A DNA stretch of 64,000 bases from Bacteroidales bacterium. Its GTDB lineage: Bacteria; Bacteroidota; Bacteroidia; Bacteroidales; Tenuifilaceae. Position numbers and translations under genes: made by a program. This document shows positions 11,004 to 21,948 of this stretch, in pieces. The notes beneath the pieces were generated by a model. The model was not told the DNA's origin and searched no databases. It saw only the letters and a list, made by a program, of their open reading frames with translations. How positions within the stretch are numbered: position 1 is the stretch's first letter; every line of letters starts with the position of its first letter. The stretch is from NCBI GenBank assembly GCA_028680705.1, contig JAQUJY010000002.1, positions 1-64,000 of the forward strand, written 5' to 3'.

Positions 11004-11762
11004 TTAGTAATTTGTTCTTTGTTTGAGTAGTTTTACTAGCAGTTCTCTTTTTCTAACTGATACAGGGATTTTTTGGCCTTGGGTAAGTATTACATGGCTC
11101 TCGGGAAAACGGTTATATTTATCCACGTAGCTAAGATTAACTAAGTGAGACTGATGAACCCTAAAAAAACCAGAAGACGACAGGAGATCATCAAATTCTT
11201 TAAGTGTTTTCGACACTAAAACTTTTGGCTTATCAGTAAAGTAAAACATGGTGTAGTTATTCTCCGATTCACATCTGATAATCGATTCTTTCTCAGAGAC
11301 AATAACGGTATCGAATGTTTTTAGGACAATTTTTTGCGGATTTTTTTCGTGCCACTGAATATTTTCAATAAAAGCGTGAAATTTTTTATTGGTATCCTCA
11401 TTGAGAACTGATTCGTGTAATTTTTCAACAGCAGCAACAAGATCGGCAGGATCTATCGGCTTCAGAATGTAATCAATTGCACTAAATTTGAAGGCCTGAA
11501 TAGCATACTCCTGATATGCGGTAATAAAAACAAATTTGAAGTTAATGGATGAAAACTCTTTTAATAGGTCAAACCCGCTTCCGTCGGGCATTTGAATGTC
11601 TAGAAAAACGACATCGGGTTCGAGCCTGTTTATTATCTCTATGCCAGTTTCAACACCATCGGCTTCCCCAATTAAATCAACATCATGACAAAATATTTTC
11701 AGCATGTTGGCAAGTGCTTCTCTGGCAAGTTTTTCATCATCAATAATAATGGCGGAAATCAT
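11004..11762 (-). CDS. LytTR family response regulator
   Basis: DNA-binding response regulator of 252 residues. The N-terminal receiver domain has the acidic pocket DDE at 8-10, the phosphoacceptor Asp55 in VVFLDIQMPDGSG, and a lysine in YILKPI. A linker leads to a C-terminal LytTR DNA-binding domain (about 148-250) with the typical RVHQSHLVNL and PVSVRKRE segments. It starts 7 bp downstream of the stop of the LytS-type kinase gene, so the two form a classic LytS/LytR-like pair acting at the membrane and on DNA. Targets are unknown; the TonB-dependent receptor just upstream is a possible one (inference). Confidence 0.93.
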   Translation of the reverse strand: MISAIIIDDEKLAREALANMLKIFCHDVDLIGEADGVETGIEIINRLEPDVVFLDIQMPDGSGFDLLKEFSSINFKFVFITAYQEYAIQAFKFSAIDYILKPIDPADLVAAVEKLHESVLNEDTNKKFHAFIENIQWHEKNPQKIVLKTFDTVIVSEKESIIRCESENNYTMFYFTDKPKVLVSKTLKEFDDLLSSSGFFRVHQSHLVNLSYVDKYNRFPESHVILTQGQKIPVSVRKRELLVKLLKQRTNY

Positions 11763-11769
11763 ACTTTTG

Positions 11770-12573
11770 CTATTTTACAATTTGTGGCATGTTAAACCTT
11801 ATTAGTGTTCCCTGTTTCTGGGAGTTTTTTTGCGAGGCGAGATCTATAATCTCCATTTTTATAGTTTTACCATAAATTCTTTTTAGGTTATTCAGCCTTT
11901 CTTGGGTTATTACAGTGGCTAATGATTTATGTTTTTGCCACTTTTTGTTTTTAGCATCTTTGGGGCTATTTATACCAATGCCATTATCCTCTATTTCAAT
12001 AATCAGATTATTATTCTTTAGGATGTAGCGAATATCAATCTTGCCTTTATGTCCCAAATGGATAATGCCATGTTCAATGGAGTTTTCAATAAATGGCTGG
12101 GCAAGCATGGGCGGAATTTGAACGTGTTCCTCGTCAATATTTGAGTTAACGCTTATGCTATATTCAAACTTTCCATCGAATCTAAATGCTTGAAGACCCA
12201 AATAATAGTTGAGGGTCTCCTTCTCTTTGCCAATTGATATCAGTTTATGTCTTGAGTTTTCGAGGAATAGCCTAATGAGTTTCGAGAAATTTGCAAGATA
12301 TTTGCCAGCTTCATAGGGTTCGTTTCTAAATATATAACTTTGTATTGCGGTTAATGAGTTGAAGATAAAATGAGGATTTAGCTGCGAAACCAGAAATCTT
12401 TGCTTTAATTCAATGATTTTACGTTTATCTTTTTTACGAAGATGAACGAGTAGGCATGTAAAGATAATTGTTAATAGGAGAAAGGTAATGATTACCCCTG
12501 TAGCAAAGCAATCTGTGTTGCTTGTAACGTTAAACGATGCCAGACTGTTTTGGACTATAATGTGAGCAATCAT
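11770..12573 (-). CDS. LytS-type sensor histidine kinase (His_kinase family)
   Basis: Sensor kinase of 267 residues with a single N-terminal membrane helix (about 25-45) and almost no extracytoplasmic domain. The His_kinase (PF06580-type) motif QLNPHFIFNSL contains phosphoacceptor His68. The ATPase domain shows PPMLAQPFIENSIEHGI and EDNGIGI. With so little sensory sequence it may sense within the membrane or through a partner. It lies between the TonB-dependent receptor gene (upstream, 94 bp) and its likely cognate LytTR regulator (downstream, 7 bp). Confidence 0.9.
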   Translation of the reverse strand: MIAHIIVQNSLASFNVTSNTDCFATGVIITFLLLTIIFTCLLVHLRKKDKRKIIELKQRFLVSQLNPHFIFNSLTAIQSYIFRNEPYEAGKYLANFSKLIRLFLENSRHKLISIGKEKETLNYYLGLQAFRFDGKFEYSISVNSNIDEEHVQIPPMLAQPFIENSIEHGIIHLGHKGKIDIRYILKNNNLIIEIEDNGIGINSPKDAKNKKWQKHKSLATVITQERLNNLKRIYGKTIKMEIIDLASQKNSQKQGTLIRFNMPQIVK

Positions 12574-12667
12574 GTAAAGGATATAAACAAATAGTTAGCA
12601 ATTAAACGTCATGCAATATAGCAAATACTGTGGTTCTAGAATGCTTCGAGTATATAAATTTGACTAT

Positions 12668-15136
12668 CTAGAATTTCATCGATAACTTTACATTAATCCT
12701 TCGCGAGGTAAGGTAGTTTGGCACAGCATAATTACCCGATTCATTGCTCTGGTTTGATACGGTTTGTACCCATAGGTAAGATATGGTGTTTTTAAAATCG
12801 AAGAGATTAAAGACCTCAACACCAACCCATAAACCTTTTATCCAAGATTTGTCTTTTAAGAGTTTGCCTGCCTTAACTGTCTCATCCTTAAAAATCTTTG
12901 TAAACCCAATATCAACCCTTTTGTAAGAGGGCATACGCGCAACAATATCATATCTTTCGGAACGGGGAGAGTTGAAAGGCAGTCCTGAGCCATAAAAGCC
13001 TGTAAGGTGTACTTTATAGCTTGGATTGCCCGGAACAAAATCTTGGAAGAATATCCCAACGCTAAACCTTTGGTCAGTTGGGCGTGGGTAGTATCCAGGG
13101 TAAATAGTTTGCCCGTCTTCCTCAAAGCTATCACCTTGAATATCTTCGTAGGTTTTCATGAGCGATAGGCTGGCCCACGATTCCGCCCCTTTAACAAATT
13201 CACCGTTAACCTTAAAGTCGATGCCTTGAACATACCCTTTGGCAATATTCTCTCCTGCGTACAGAATTCGAACATTATCAACTTTATAGGGAATTAGATT
13301 ATCTAAATGCTTATAGTAAAGCTCTGTTTGAAACCTAAAAGGCCTATTCCATGCTTGGAAAAGGTATTCCATTCCTAATACTGCGTGAATGGATTCCTGT
13401 GCTTTAATTTGATGATTAATTTCGCCGTTTGGTAGCCTTAACTCCTTGTAGGTTGGAGGTTGATGGTAGAACCCTCCCGATATGTGGAATGCAATATCAC
13501 GGCGCCAATCGGGTTTAAACATTATGGTAGCGCGCGGGCTAATGATTAGCTGATTGTTAAAACTCCAGTACGTAAACCTAAGTCCTGCAGTTGTAGTTAG
13601 TTCACCAATAGCAAAGTTCTTCTTATTGCTATTTTGCAGAAATCCGTTAACTCTATGTGATGCTAACGTGTTCGATGACCTTAGTGAGTAGGATAATTGT
13701 AAGTTCTCGCCATTGTATGGAACTGCATAGTCCGATGAGTCTATTAAATCCCATTCGCTAATCATGTCCTCAATACTTTCGTACTGATATCTGACGCCCC
13801 ATTTGGTTGTGTTTTTTTGGGTAATATTAGAACCAAGATGTTCAACCCGGTAAAAGTTGGCATAAAGAAAGTTCCGTGCATGGTTCAGAAATCCACCAAC
13901 TCCAACGTTTATTGAACTATCTCCATACGTTGTTGATCCCAAGGTGTTATCAAGCTCATTTAAAAGGTATTGTCCCCGGATATCAAATGTTTCAGCTTCG
14001 GTTGCAGAGTAAACGCTTCCGATTAGCTTTAGCATACTTTGCTCTGTTGGTCTATATTCTGCAGTGGCTGCACCTTGTATTGTGCTAAAACTATTAACCT
14101 CTTGTCCTTCGTAAAATACTTTAAGCTGAAGTGCATTGGTAAACGATCCAAAGCGTGTTTCCCTTACATTGGGGGCAAATTGGTAGTTGTTGGATGATAG
14201 ATTACCCAAAAAACTAAGCTTAAACTTTGGTGAGAATCGGTAGGCTAGGTTCGATTGAATATCGATGAAAACTGGCGTGTAATCACCACCTTCATCCAGT
14301 GATGTTAGCATGTACTTTGAAGTTTTGTATCGTACACCCGTTAAATGGCTAAAATTTTTGTTCTTACCTATACCCTCAATAAGTCCGTTTGCTCCAAGCA
14401 GACTAACCTCTGCTCTTGCTCTATTCTCAGTGGGTTGCCTGTACTTAATGTTTAATACCGACGACATCTTATCACCATATTCAGCATTGAAGCCTCCGGC
14501 TGAAAACTCAACTCCATCAACCATATCAGAGTTAATAAAGCTTAGTCCCTCTTGCTGACCCGAACGGATGAGGAAGGGTCTGTATATTTCAACATCATTT
14601 ACATAAACTAAATTTTCATCAAAGTTTCCACCTCTCACAGAATACTGGGAACTCAACTCGTTGGACGAGGAAACGCCCGGTAGCGATTTTAGAATCGACT
14701 CAAAATTACCAGAAGCATCAGGAAGAAATTCAATGTCTTTGTGGTTAATCCTCTCGATATTGCCAAAACGGCGATGCGATGTTGTAATTTGAATCTCATC
14801 AAGGGCACTGGAAGATTCAGTTAGCTCAATGTTTTGCTCAAGAATAGTTTTTCCCTTAGTGCGAATTCTCAGGGTAACTGGGCTATATCCTATTGCAGAA
14901 AAGGATAGCGCGGTCGAGTCATCAGCCTCTACTTTAACTGAGTACATCCCTTTGACATCGCCTGCCACTCCCCAATTGGTTCCCTCAACCGTTACGTTAA
15001 CAAATGGGATTGGATGCCCTTCTGTATCAGTAATCTTACCTTTGATTACACAAACGTTTTGCCCAAAAGCATTAATGTATAATACTGTTAATATAAGAGT
15101 TACGATAAGCTTTATTGACTGTAAAAGATTGCGCAA
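12668..15136 (-). CDS. TonB-dependent outer membrane receptor with carboxypeptidase-like N-terminal domain
   Basis: Outer-membrane receptor of 822 residues. A signal peptide (INAFGQ cleavage region) is followed by a carboxypeptidase-regulatory-like beta-sandwich (about 28-115, GKITDTEGHPIPFVNV). Next is a plug domain (about 125-245, LPGVSSSNELSSQYSVRGGNFDENL split over the typical plug signature), then a long beta-barrel ending in phenylalanine (SMKF), as usual for BamA-dependent porins. No SusD-like lipoprotein lies next to it, so glycan uptake is not indicated; the ligand is unknown. The start is a TTG at 15136 (minus strand); no in-frame ATG precedes the signal peptide. The LytS/LytTR pair lies downstream in the same direction. 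Confidence 0.88.
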   Translation of the reverse strand: MRNLLQSIKLIVTLILTVLYINAFGQNVCVIKGKITDTEGHPIPFVNVTVEGTNWGVAGDVKGMYSVKVEADDSTALSFSAIGYSPVTLRIRTKGKTILEQNIELTESSSALDEIQITTSHRRFGNIERINHKDIEFLPDASGNFESILKSLPGVSSSNELSSQYSVRGGNFDENLVYVNDVEIYRPFLIRSGQQEGLSFINSDMVDGVEFSAGGFNAEYGDKMSSVLNIKYRQPTENRARAEVSLLGANGLIEGIGKNKNFSHLTGVRYKTSKYMLTSLDEGGDYTPVFIDIQSNLAYRFSPKFKLSFLGNLSSNNYQFAPNVRETRFGSFTNALQLKVFYEGQEVNSFSTIQGAATAEYRPTEQSMLKLIGSVYSATEAETFDIRGQYLLNELDNTLGSTTYGDSSINVGVGGFLNHARNFLYANFYRVEHLGSNITQKNTTKWGVRYQYESIEDMISEWDLIDSSDYAVPYNGENLQLSYSLRSSNTLASHRVNGFLQNSNKKNFAIGELTTTAGLRFTYWSFNNQLIISPRATIMFKPDWRRDIAFHISGGFYHQPPTYKELRLPNGEINHQIKAQESIHAVLGMEYLFQAWNRPFRFQTELYYKHLDNLIPYKVDNVRILYAGENIAKGYVQGIDFKVNGEFVKGAESWASLSLMKTYEDIQGDSFEEDGQTIYPGYYPRPTDQRFSVGIFFQDFVPGNPSYKVHLTGFYGSGLPFNSPRSERYDIVARMPSYKRVDIGFTKIFKDETVKAGKLLKDKSWIKGLWVGVEVFNLFDFKNTISYLWVQTVSNQSNESGNYAVPNYLTSRRINVKLSMKF

Positions 15137-15274
15137 TGGAATTGTCCTTTAAAATTAACTGTTTTTTACTCTAACAAAGAAACCTTTATGAATTCTCTAT
15201 TAAGAACGCAAAGCTAAAAGAAAATTGTATATCACCACAAAGCTTTATTGATTTCTGATAGTTTAATTGCATTA

Positions 15275-15318
15275 TGCCATTTTGGCTTGCACTCAAATGC
15301 CTCAATGCCATTGTGGCA
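15275..15318. promoter_or_regulatory. Pair of inverted-repeat operator-like sites
   Basis: Two copies of a 13-bp element lie in the divergent region: TGCCATTTTGGCT at 15275-15287 and the perfect inverted repeat TGCCATTGTGGCA at 15306-15318. Their centres are 31 bp apart, about three helical turns, as for cooperatively bound dimers. They lie about 140 bp upstream of the receptor gene and about 80 bp upstream of hsp20. The regulator is unknown. Confidence 0.4.
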
Positions 15319-15395
15319 CACATGACTGCTTGGTATAGTTTTTATGAGTTATTGAAGTAAAACATAATATATTAACAACTAAAAAATAATTTACC

Positions 15396-15839
15396 ATGAC
15401 ACTACTTAACATTTCGCGCCCAAGCGCATTGAAAACAAGTCAAAACAGGGGAGAGTATGGGGACTTTGCAAAAAGATTTGCCCATGCAGTTGATAGGTAT
15501 GCTGCCGATTGCAAGAATATCCCAGCAGTAAATATCATTGAGGAACTAGATGCATATAAAATTCAACTCATCGCTCCGGGTTTTAGTAAGGATGAGTTTT
15601 CTATCAATATTGAAAAGGAGGTTCTAACTATTTCTGCAAATGCGGCTGATGAGCAAAACCAGATCAAGTATCTTTTAAACGAGTTTACTAAATGTGATTT
15701 TAGTCGTTCGTTTACATTGGGGAAAACTGTTGATACCGAAAAGGTTGATGCTGAATATAAGAATGGTATTTTAACCATTAGCCTCTCTAAAAGTGAAGAA
15801 GCAAAAGTTAAGCCTCCACGCAATATAGCAGTTAACTAG
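15396..15839 (+). CDS. Hsp20/alpha-crystallin small heat shock protein
   Basis: Cytoplasmic ATP-independent holdase of 147 residues. The alpha-crystallin domain spans about residues 45-140: it opens at NIIEELDAYKIQLIAPGFSKDEF and ends with the family hallmark NGILTISLSK. A C-terminal I-A-V sequence resembles the I-x-I anchoring motif used for oligomer assembly. Two inverted repeats 31 bp apart lie upstream, and a clear terminator follows, so it appears to be a single-gene transcript. I see no exact CIRCE (TTAGCACTC-N9-GAGTGCTAA) element. Confidence 0.93.
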   Translation: MTLLNISRPSALKTSQNRGEYGDFAKRFAHAVDRYAADCKNIPAVNIIEELDAYKIQLIAPGFSKDEFSINIEKEVLTISANAADEQNQIKYLLNEFTKCDFSRSFTLGKTVDTEKVDAEYKNGILTISLSKSEEAKVKPPRNIAVN

Positions 15840-15860
15840 AGTTTATGCTTTTATTGCCTT

Positions 15861-15891
15861 AAATGCTCAGTTTATAAAAATCTGAGCATTT
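15861..15891 (+). terminator. Rho-independent terminator of hsp20
   Basis: A 10-bp stem (15861-15870 with 15882-15891) and 11-nt loop are followed by a T-rich tract (TTATTTTCT). It lies 21 bp past the hsp20 stop codon. Confidence 0.8.
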
Positions 15892-16071
15892 TTATTTTCT
15901 ATTAGCCAAAGTCTTATCTCTTGAACTAAAGATCAATTCCTTGCTTGAACCATTGATTTTCATCAAAAAACTTTGAGTATTAGCACATATTATCTATTTT
16001 CGTGGGTTGAAAAATGAAGAATTTTTCAAATCTTTTTATTAGTTGACTAAAAGATAGTTAAAACTCTTATC

Positions 16072-18219
16072 ATGGAAATTAAAGACCAGAAGGATCCGAT
16101 CAGTAATGATCAGTTCGGTGAAGCCGAAGCTACGAGTAACCCTACCAATAGCTCTAACGACCCCCAAAACAAGTTTGAGGCGAGTGAATCAAAAGAAGAA
16201 TTAACGGGTGCTGACAGTGAAAATGTTAATCAACCTTTGCCTAAAGAACAGGAAGAATCCAAGGCAGTAGAGGATGAGGCTCAACATGATGCTTTGCCAG
16301 CAAATGAGGAATTAATAACTTCAGAATCGGAGAAAGAATCGATTAAAGCCAACAGTAAAAGTACTGACAAAGAAGAGTTGAAGGGAGAAGAAGAGGTAAG
16401 TAAGGAAAAAGATTTTGTTGAGGACAAAGATGTGGTGGAGGAAGAAGAGGAGGAAGAGGAGGAAGAAGAAGAGATTGATAAAGATAGTGAGCCAAAACAG
16501 CAGGTTGATTATTCGGACAAAACTAAGGAGGAATTGGCAATTTTATTAGCCGATCTTATAAACACAAAACCAGTTAATCGTATTCGTGCTGATATTGAGA
16601 GTATAAAAATAAATTTTTATAAAAAGCATAAGGCTGAAAATGAACGTAGGCGGAAAGAGTGGATTGATGCAGGAGAAAATATAGAGGAGTATAAGGCTCC
16701 CGAAGATCTTGTAGAGTTAGAAATAAAGGAGTTACTGAAGCAATATAGAGAGAAAAAGTCTTTATATAACAGAGAACTCGAAGGCCAGAAAGTAAAAAAC
16801 CTTGAGGCGAAGCAGGCTATTATCGAGGAAATTAAGGAGTTAATCAATGGGAATGAGTCTGTTAACCAAACATTCCAGAATTTCAGGGAATTACAAAAGC
16901 AATGGCGTGAGGTTGGATTAGTACCACAAGCTAGTCTTAACGATCTTTGGGAAACATATCATCATCACGTTCAAAACTTCTACGACTATGTTAAGATAAA
17001 CGAAGAGTTAAAAGATCTCGATCTTAAGCGTAATTTAGAAGAAAAAATTTCGCTATGCGAAAAAGCGGAGGAATTACTTCTTGAACCTTCGGTAGTTAAT
17101 GCATTTAAAAAATTGCAGAAGTTACATAATCAGTGGCGTGAGGTTGGACCAACTCCGAACGAGAACCGAGCCGAAATTTGGGAGAGATTTAAGGAGGTTA
17201 CCACCACGATTAATAAAAAGCACCAAGCACACTTTGAAAATTTACGTGAGGAGCAAAAATCAAATCTTGAGGCTAAAAAAGCTCTTTGCGAAAGCGCTGA
17301 AGAGATTTCTGCAAAAGTAATTACTAATGCAAAGGACTGGAATAAGTTTTCAAAGGAGATGATTGAGCTGCAAAAAGTATGGAAAACCATAGGCTTTGCC
17401 CCCAAAAAGGATAATAATAAAATTTACGAAAGATTCCGTGCTGCTTGTGATACATTTTTTAATAGCAAAAGAGAATTTTACCAGGAGACTCGAGAGGAGC
17501 AGACCAATAACTTACAGATGAAAATTGAACTTTGCATTCAGGCAGAAGGGGTAAAGGAGAGTACTGAATGGAAAAGAACGACAGAAGAACTCATAGGACT
17601 TCAGAAGCGCTGGAAAGAAATAGGCCCAGTTCCACGTAAGCATAGCGATGAGGTTTGGAAAAGGTTTAGGGCAGCTTGCGATTTTTTCTTTGAAAGTAAA
17701 TCGCAGCATTTCGATAAAATTGACAGCAAATACGAGGATAACCTGAAGGCCAAAGAACAATTGATTGAGGAGATTAATAGTTTTCAGGTAAGTACTAGTG
17801 TTGAGGAGAGCCTAAAGGTACTTAAGGATTATCAGCGCCGTTGGGCCGAAATAGGCTTTGTGCCGATTAAGAAGAAAGACGAGTTACAGAAAAACTATAG
17901 AGAGGCAATAAACAAGCATTTTGAAGGCTTAAATATTGATAATTCGCGCAAGACACTACTCAAGTTTAAAACTAAAATTGACTCAATACAGGGCAATCCT
18001 AGGGGAGAGAATAAAATTCGTTTTGAACGCGACAAACTGTTCAATCAGCTTAAACAGCTCGAGAATGATATCGTACTGTGGGAGAATAACATTGGTTTTT
18101 TTGCCAAGAGCAAGAATGCTGATCAACTTATTAAAGACGTTGAGCGTAAAATAGAGAAAACGCGTAAGGAAATGAAGATGCTTGAAGAGAAGATACGCTT
18201 TATTGACAGTATGGAGTAA
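16072..18219 (+). CDS. DUF349 repeat protein with acidic N-terminus
   Basis: Soluble protein of 715 residues without signal peptide. Roughly the first 145 residues are low-complexity and acidic, including a run of 12 glutamates. The rest is almost entirely helical and contains about six repeats of the DUF349 type, each with a Trp-Lys/Arg core such as QKRWKEIGPVPRKHSDEVWKRF. DUF349 proteins are widespread in Bacteroidota; their role is not firmly known. pyrG starts 29 bp downstream on the same strand, suggesting co-transcription. Confidence 0.88.
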   Translation: MEIKDQKDPISNDQFGEAEATSNPTNSSNDPQNKFEASESKEELTGADSENVNQPLPKEQEESKAVEDEAQHDALPANEELITSESEKESIKANSKSTDKEELKGEEEVSKEKDFVEDKDVVEEEEEEEEEEEEIDKDSEPKQQVDYSDKTKEELAILLADLINTKPVNRIRADIESIKINFYKKHKAENERRRKEWIDAGENIEEYKAPEDLVELEIKELLKQYREKKSLYNRELEGQKVKNLEAKQAIIEEIKELINGNESVNQTFQNFRELQKQWREVGLVPQASLNDLWETYHHHVQNFYDYVKINEELKDLDLKRNLEEKISLCEKAEELLLEPSVVNAFKKLQKLHNQWREVGPTPNENRAEIWERFKEVTTTINKKHQAHFENLREEQKSNLEAKKALCESAEEISAKVITNAKDWNKFSKEMIELQKVWKTIGFAPKKDNNKIYERFRAACDTFFNSKREFYQETREEQTNNLQMKIELCIQAEGVKESTEWKRTTEELIGLQKRWKEIGPVPRKHSDEVWKRFRAACDFFFESKSQHFDKIDSKYEDNLKAKEQLIEEINSFQVSTSVEESLKVLKDYQRRWAEIGFVPIKKKDELQKNYREAINKHFEGLNIDNSRKTLLKFKTKIDSIQGNPRGENKIRFERDKLFNQLKQLENDIVLWENNIGFFAKSKNADQLIKDVERKIEKTRKEMKMLEEKIRFIDSME

Positions 18220-18242
18220 CCCATTTTCTACACAAATAGTAA

Positions 18243-19862
<1,620 letters not shown>

Positions 19863-19923
19863 TGGAATATTTACATATTGGGCTTTTAAAATTTTTTAAC
19901 ACCAACTTCCCTCATATAAGAGT

Positions 19924-19931
19924 TAACTTTG
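19924..19931 (+). promoter_or_regulatory. Bacteroidota -7 promoter box for yidC
   Basis: TAACTTTG matches TAnnTTTG, placing a transcription start about 25 nt before the yidC ATG. The upstream T-rich stretch at about 19891-19898 could serve as a weak -33 region. Confidence 0.5.
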
Positions 19932-19962
19932 CAAAATTATTATTACCAAATAAACACACGTA

Positions 19963-21831
19963 ATGGATAGAAATACGGTAACTGGATTAGTAGTCATATT
20001 CTTAATTCTCATTGGGTTTAGCTATTTTAATAAACCTTCGCAAGAGGAGATAGCTGAAGCCAAGTATAGAAGAGATTCAATAGCTTTAGTAAGACAAATA
20101 GAGCAAAAAGCGTTAGAAGTTAAATTGGCAGCAGAAGTTGAGCAGAGGCAGAGTGAGGAACACTTGACGGCAGAAAGCAGCCCTTTACAAAATTCTTTAT
20201 ACAGCCAAGCAATTACGGGCGAGGAGCGTTTTATCACTCTTGAGAATGATCTTTTGCGCATTAAGATCTCAACGCTAGGAGGAAGTGTATACTCTGCTGA
20301 ACTGAAGAGTTTTAAAACGTATACTCAGGAGCCCTTAGTTTTATTAGGGAATGATGCCAATGTTTTTGGATTTCAGTTTTGGGCAAGTAATAAAAATGTT
20401 GAAACTTATAATCTGTTTTTTGAAGCATTAAGTCCCGATACAATATTAAGTACTGTAGGCAAATCACACCAATCCTTAACCATGAGGCTTGCCGCTGGGG
20501 AATCGTCCTATATTGATTATATATACACAATCTATCCAGAGTCATATCAGATTGATTTTGATGTTAAATTTACCAATATGGATAGGGTGTTTTCAGGAAC
20601 ACCAGGCTCAATCGATTTGGTGTGGAATGCTATTATGCCTCAGTTTGAGAAGAGCCCTGACAAAGAAGGACAGTATACAACAATAACCTACAAACTTCCA
20701 AATGGCGATTTTGAGGAGTTAAATGCCAGAAACTCTTCTGTCTCTGAAGATGTTAAAACACGTATCTCATGGATTGGATATAAACAGCAATTTTTCTCAA
20801 CGTTCTTAGTTTCCGATGATAATTTTTTAAATGCTCAACTTGAGTCTAATAAAATTGAGGATGGCTTAAATATTAAGCAGTTTTCATCGCGAATTGCTTT
20901 GCCAGTCGATAACGCAGCAAACGATGAGCATAACCTCAAGATGTACTTTGGCCCAAACCACTTTAATACGCTAAAAGCATATGAATATGGTTTTGAGGAT
21001 GTTGTCCCACTCGGTGGTTGGATAATTAAGTGGATTAACCGTTATGTTATTATCTTTCTATTCGATTTGCTAGATAATAAAATTGCAAGTTATGGTTTAA
21101 TCATCTTCTTACTTACCATTATAATTAAGCTTGTATTTTTTCCGCTTACCTATAAATCGTATCTGAGTCAGGCAAAAATGAGGGTACTAAAGCCTCAAAT
21201 AGATGAGATTAATAAAAAGTATCCTAAAAAAGAGGATGCGATGAAGAAACAGCAGACCACTATGGCTCTCTATAAAAAAGTTGGGGTTAGCCCAATGGGA
21301 GGATGTCTGCCAATGCTTATTCAGTTTCCATTCCTTATTGCAATGTTTAGGTTTTTTCCAGCTTCATTCGAGCTTAGGCAAAAAAGTTTTCTGTGGGCAG
21401 AGGATTTGTCAACCTATGATTCCATTATCGACCTTCCGTTCAGCATCCCAATGTATGGCGATCATATAAGCTTATTTACGTTGCTTATGGCAGCATCACT
21501 TTTCCTAACATCCAGGATGAACTCCGCCCAAATGGGCGATGCTAATGCTAGTATGCCAGGCATGAAGTTTATGACGCTTTATATGATGCCCGTAATGCTA
21601 CTAGTAATATTTAACAATCACTCTGCTGGTCTTAGCTATTACTACTTACTTTCGAATGTGATTACACTCAGCCAAACGCTAATAATTCGTAGAACGGTTG
21701 ACGATGAGGCTATTCTTCGAAAGTTGAACGAACATGCTAAGAAACCGGTTAAAAAATCGAAGTTTCAAGCAAAGTTAGCTGCTATGACTAAGCAGCAACA
21801 GCAGTTACAAAAGCCTAAAGGAAAAAAATAA
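19963..21831 (+). CDS. yidC: Membrane protein insertase YidC
   Basis: Inner-membrane insertase/foldase of 622 residues (Oxa1/YidC/Alb3 family). An N-terminal helix (about 8-24) is followed by a large periplasmic beta domain (about 80-340), as in Gram-negative YidC. The conserved core follows, with the cytoplasmic helical hairpin rich in Lys (QAKMRVLKPQIDEINKKYP) and the MGGCLPMLIQFPFLIAMFRF segment. The C-terminus is Lys/Gln-rich, suitable for ribosome contact. A -7 promoter box lies upstream and a strong terminator downstream, so it can be transcribed alone. It acts with the Sec translocon. Confidence 0.96.
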   Translation: MDRNTVTGLVVIFLILIGFSYFNKPSQEEIAEAKYRRDSIALVRQIEQKALEVKLAAEVEQRQSEEHLTAESSPLQNSLYSQAITGEERFITLENDLLRIKISTLGGSVYSAELKSFKTYTQEPLVLLGNDANVFGFQFWASNKNVETYNLFFEALSPDTILSTVGKSHQSLTMRLAAGESSYIDYIYTIYPESYQIDFDVKFTNMDRVFSGTPGSIDLVWNAIMPQFEKSPDKEGQYTTITYKLPNGDFEELNARNSSVSEDVKTRISWIGYKQQFFSTFLVSDDNFLNAQLESNKIEDGLNIKQFSSRIALPVDNAANDEHNLKMYFGPNHFNTLKAYEYGFEDVVPLGGWIIKWINRYVIIFLFDLLDNKIASYGLIIFLLTIIIKLVFFPLTYKSYLSQAKMRVLKPQIDEINKKYPKKEDAMKKQQTTMALYKKVGVSPMGGCLPMLIQFPFLIAMFRFFPASFELRQKSFLWAEDLSTYDSIIDLPFSIPMYGDHISLFTLLMAASLFLTSRMNSAQMGDANASMPGMKFMTLYMMPVMLLVIFNNHSAGLSYYYLLSNVITLSQTLIIRRTVDDEAILRKLNEHAKKPVKKSKFQAKLAAMTKQQQQLQKPKGKK

Positions 21832-21860
21832 CCAGAAGCAGATTTACCTAGTTCTTATGA

Positions 21861-21880
21861 ATCCCCAATTTATTGGGGAT
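21861..21880 (+). terminator. Rho-independent terminator of yidC
   Basis: Perfect 8-bp stem (21861-21868 with 21873-21880), tetraloop TTTA, then eight T residues, 29 bp past the yidC stop. Confidence 0.88.
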
Positions 21881-21895
21881 TTTTTTTAACAAAAA

Positions 21896-21925
21896 AATCC
21901 AAACAGATATTTATCTGCTTGGATT
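21896..21925 (-). terminator. Rho-independent terminator of siaC (minus strand)
   Basis: A 14-bp inverted repeat (21896-21909 with 21912-21925) with a minimal loop is followed on the minus strand by a T run (complement of the A tract at 21891-21897). The single non-complementary pair becomes a G-U wobble in the minus-strand transcript, which supports this orientation. It lies 24 bp past the siaC stop. Confidence 0.8.
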
Positions 21926-21948
21926 TTAAATAAATAGTGAATTGTTAT

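Noticed and set aside
15306..15323. Sigma-54-like promoter (TGGCAC with downstream GC) upstream of hsp20
   Set aside because: The GG-to-GC spacing is 11 rather than the fixed 10 nt and the -12 element reads CTGC rather than TTGC; the sequence is better explained as part of an inverted repeat.
16434..16475. Glu-codon run in the DUF349 gene as a possible frameshift or sequencing artefact
   Set aside because: The reading frame is continuous through it, and acidic low-complexity N-termini are common in these proteins.
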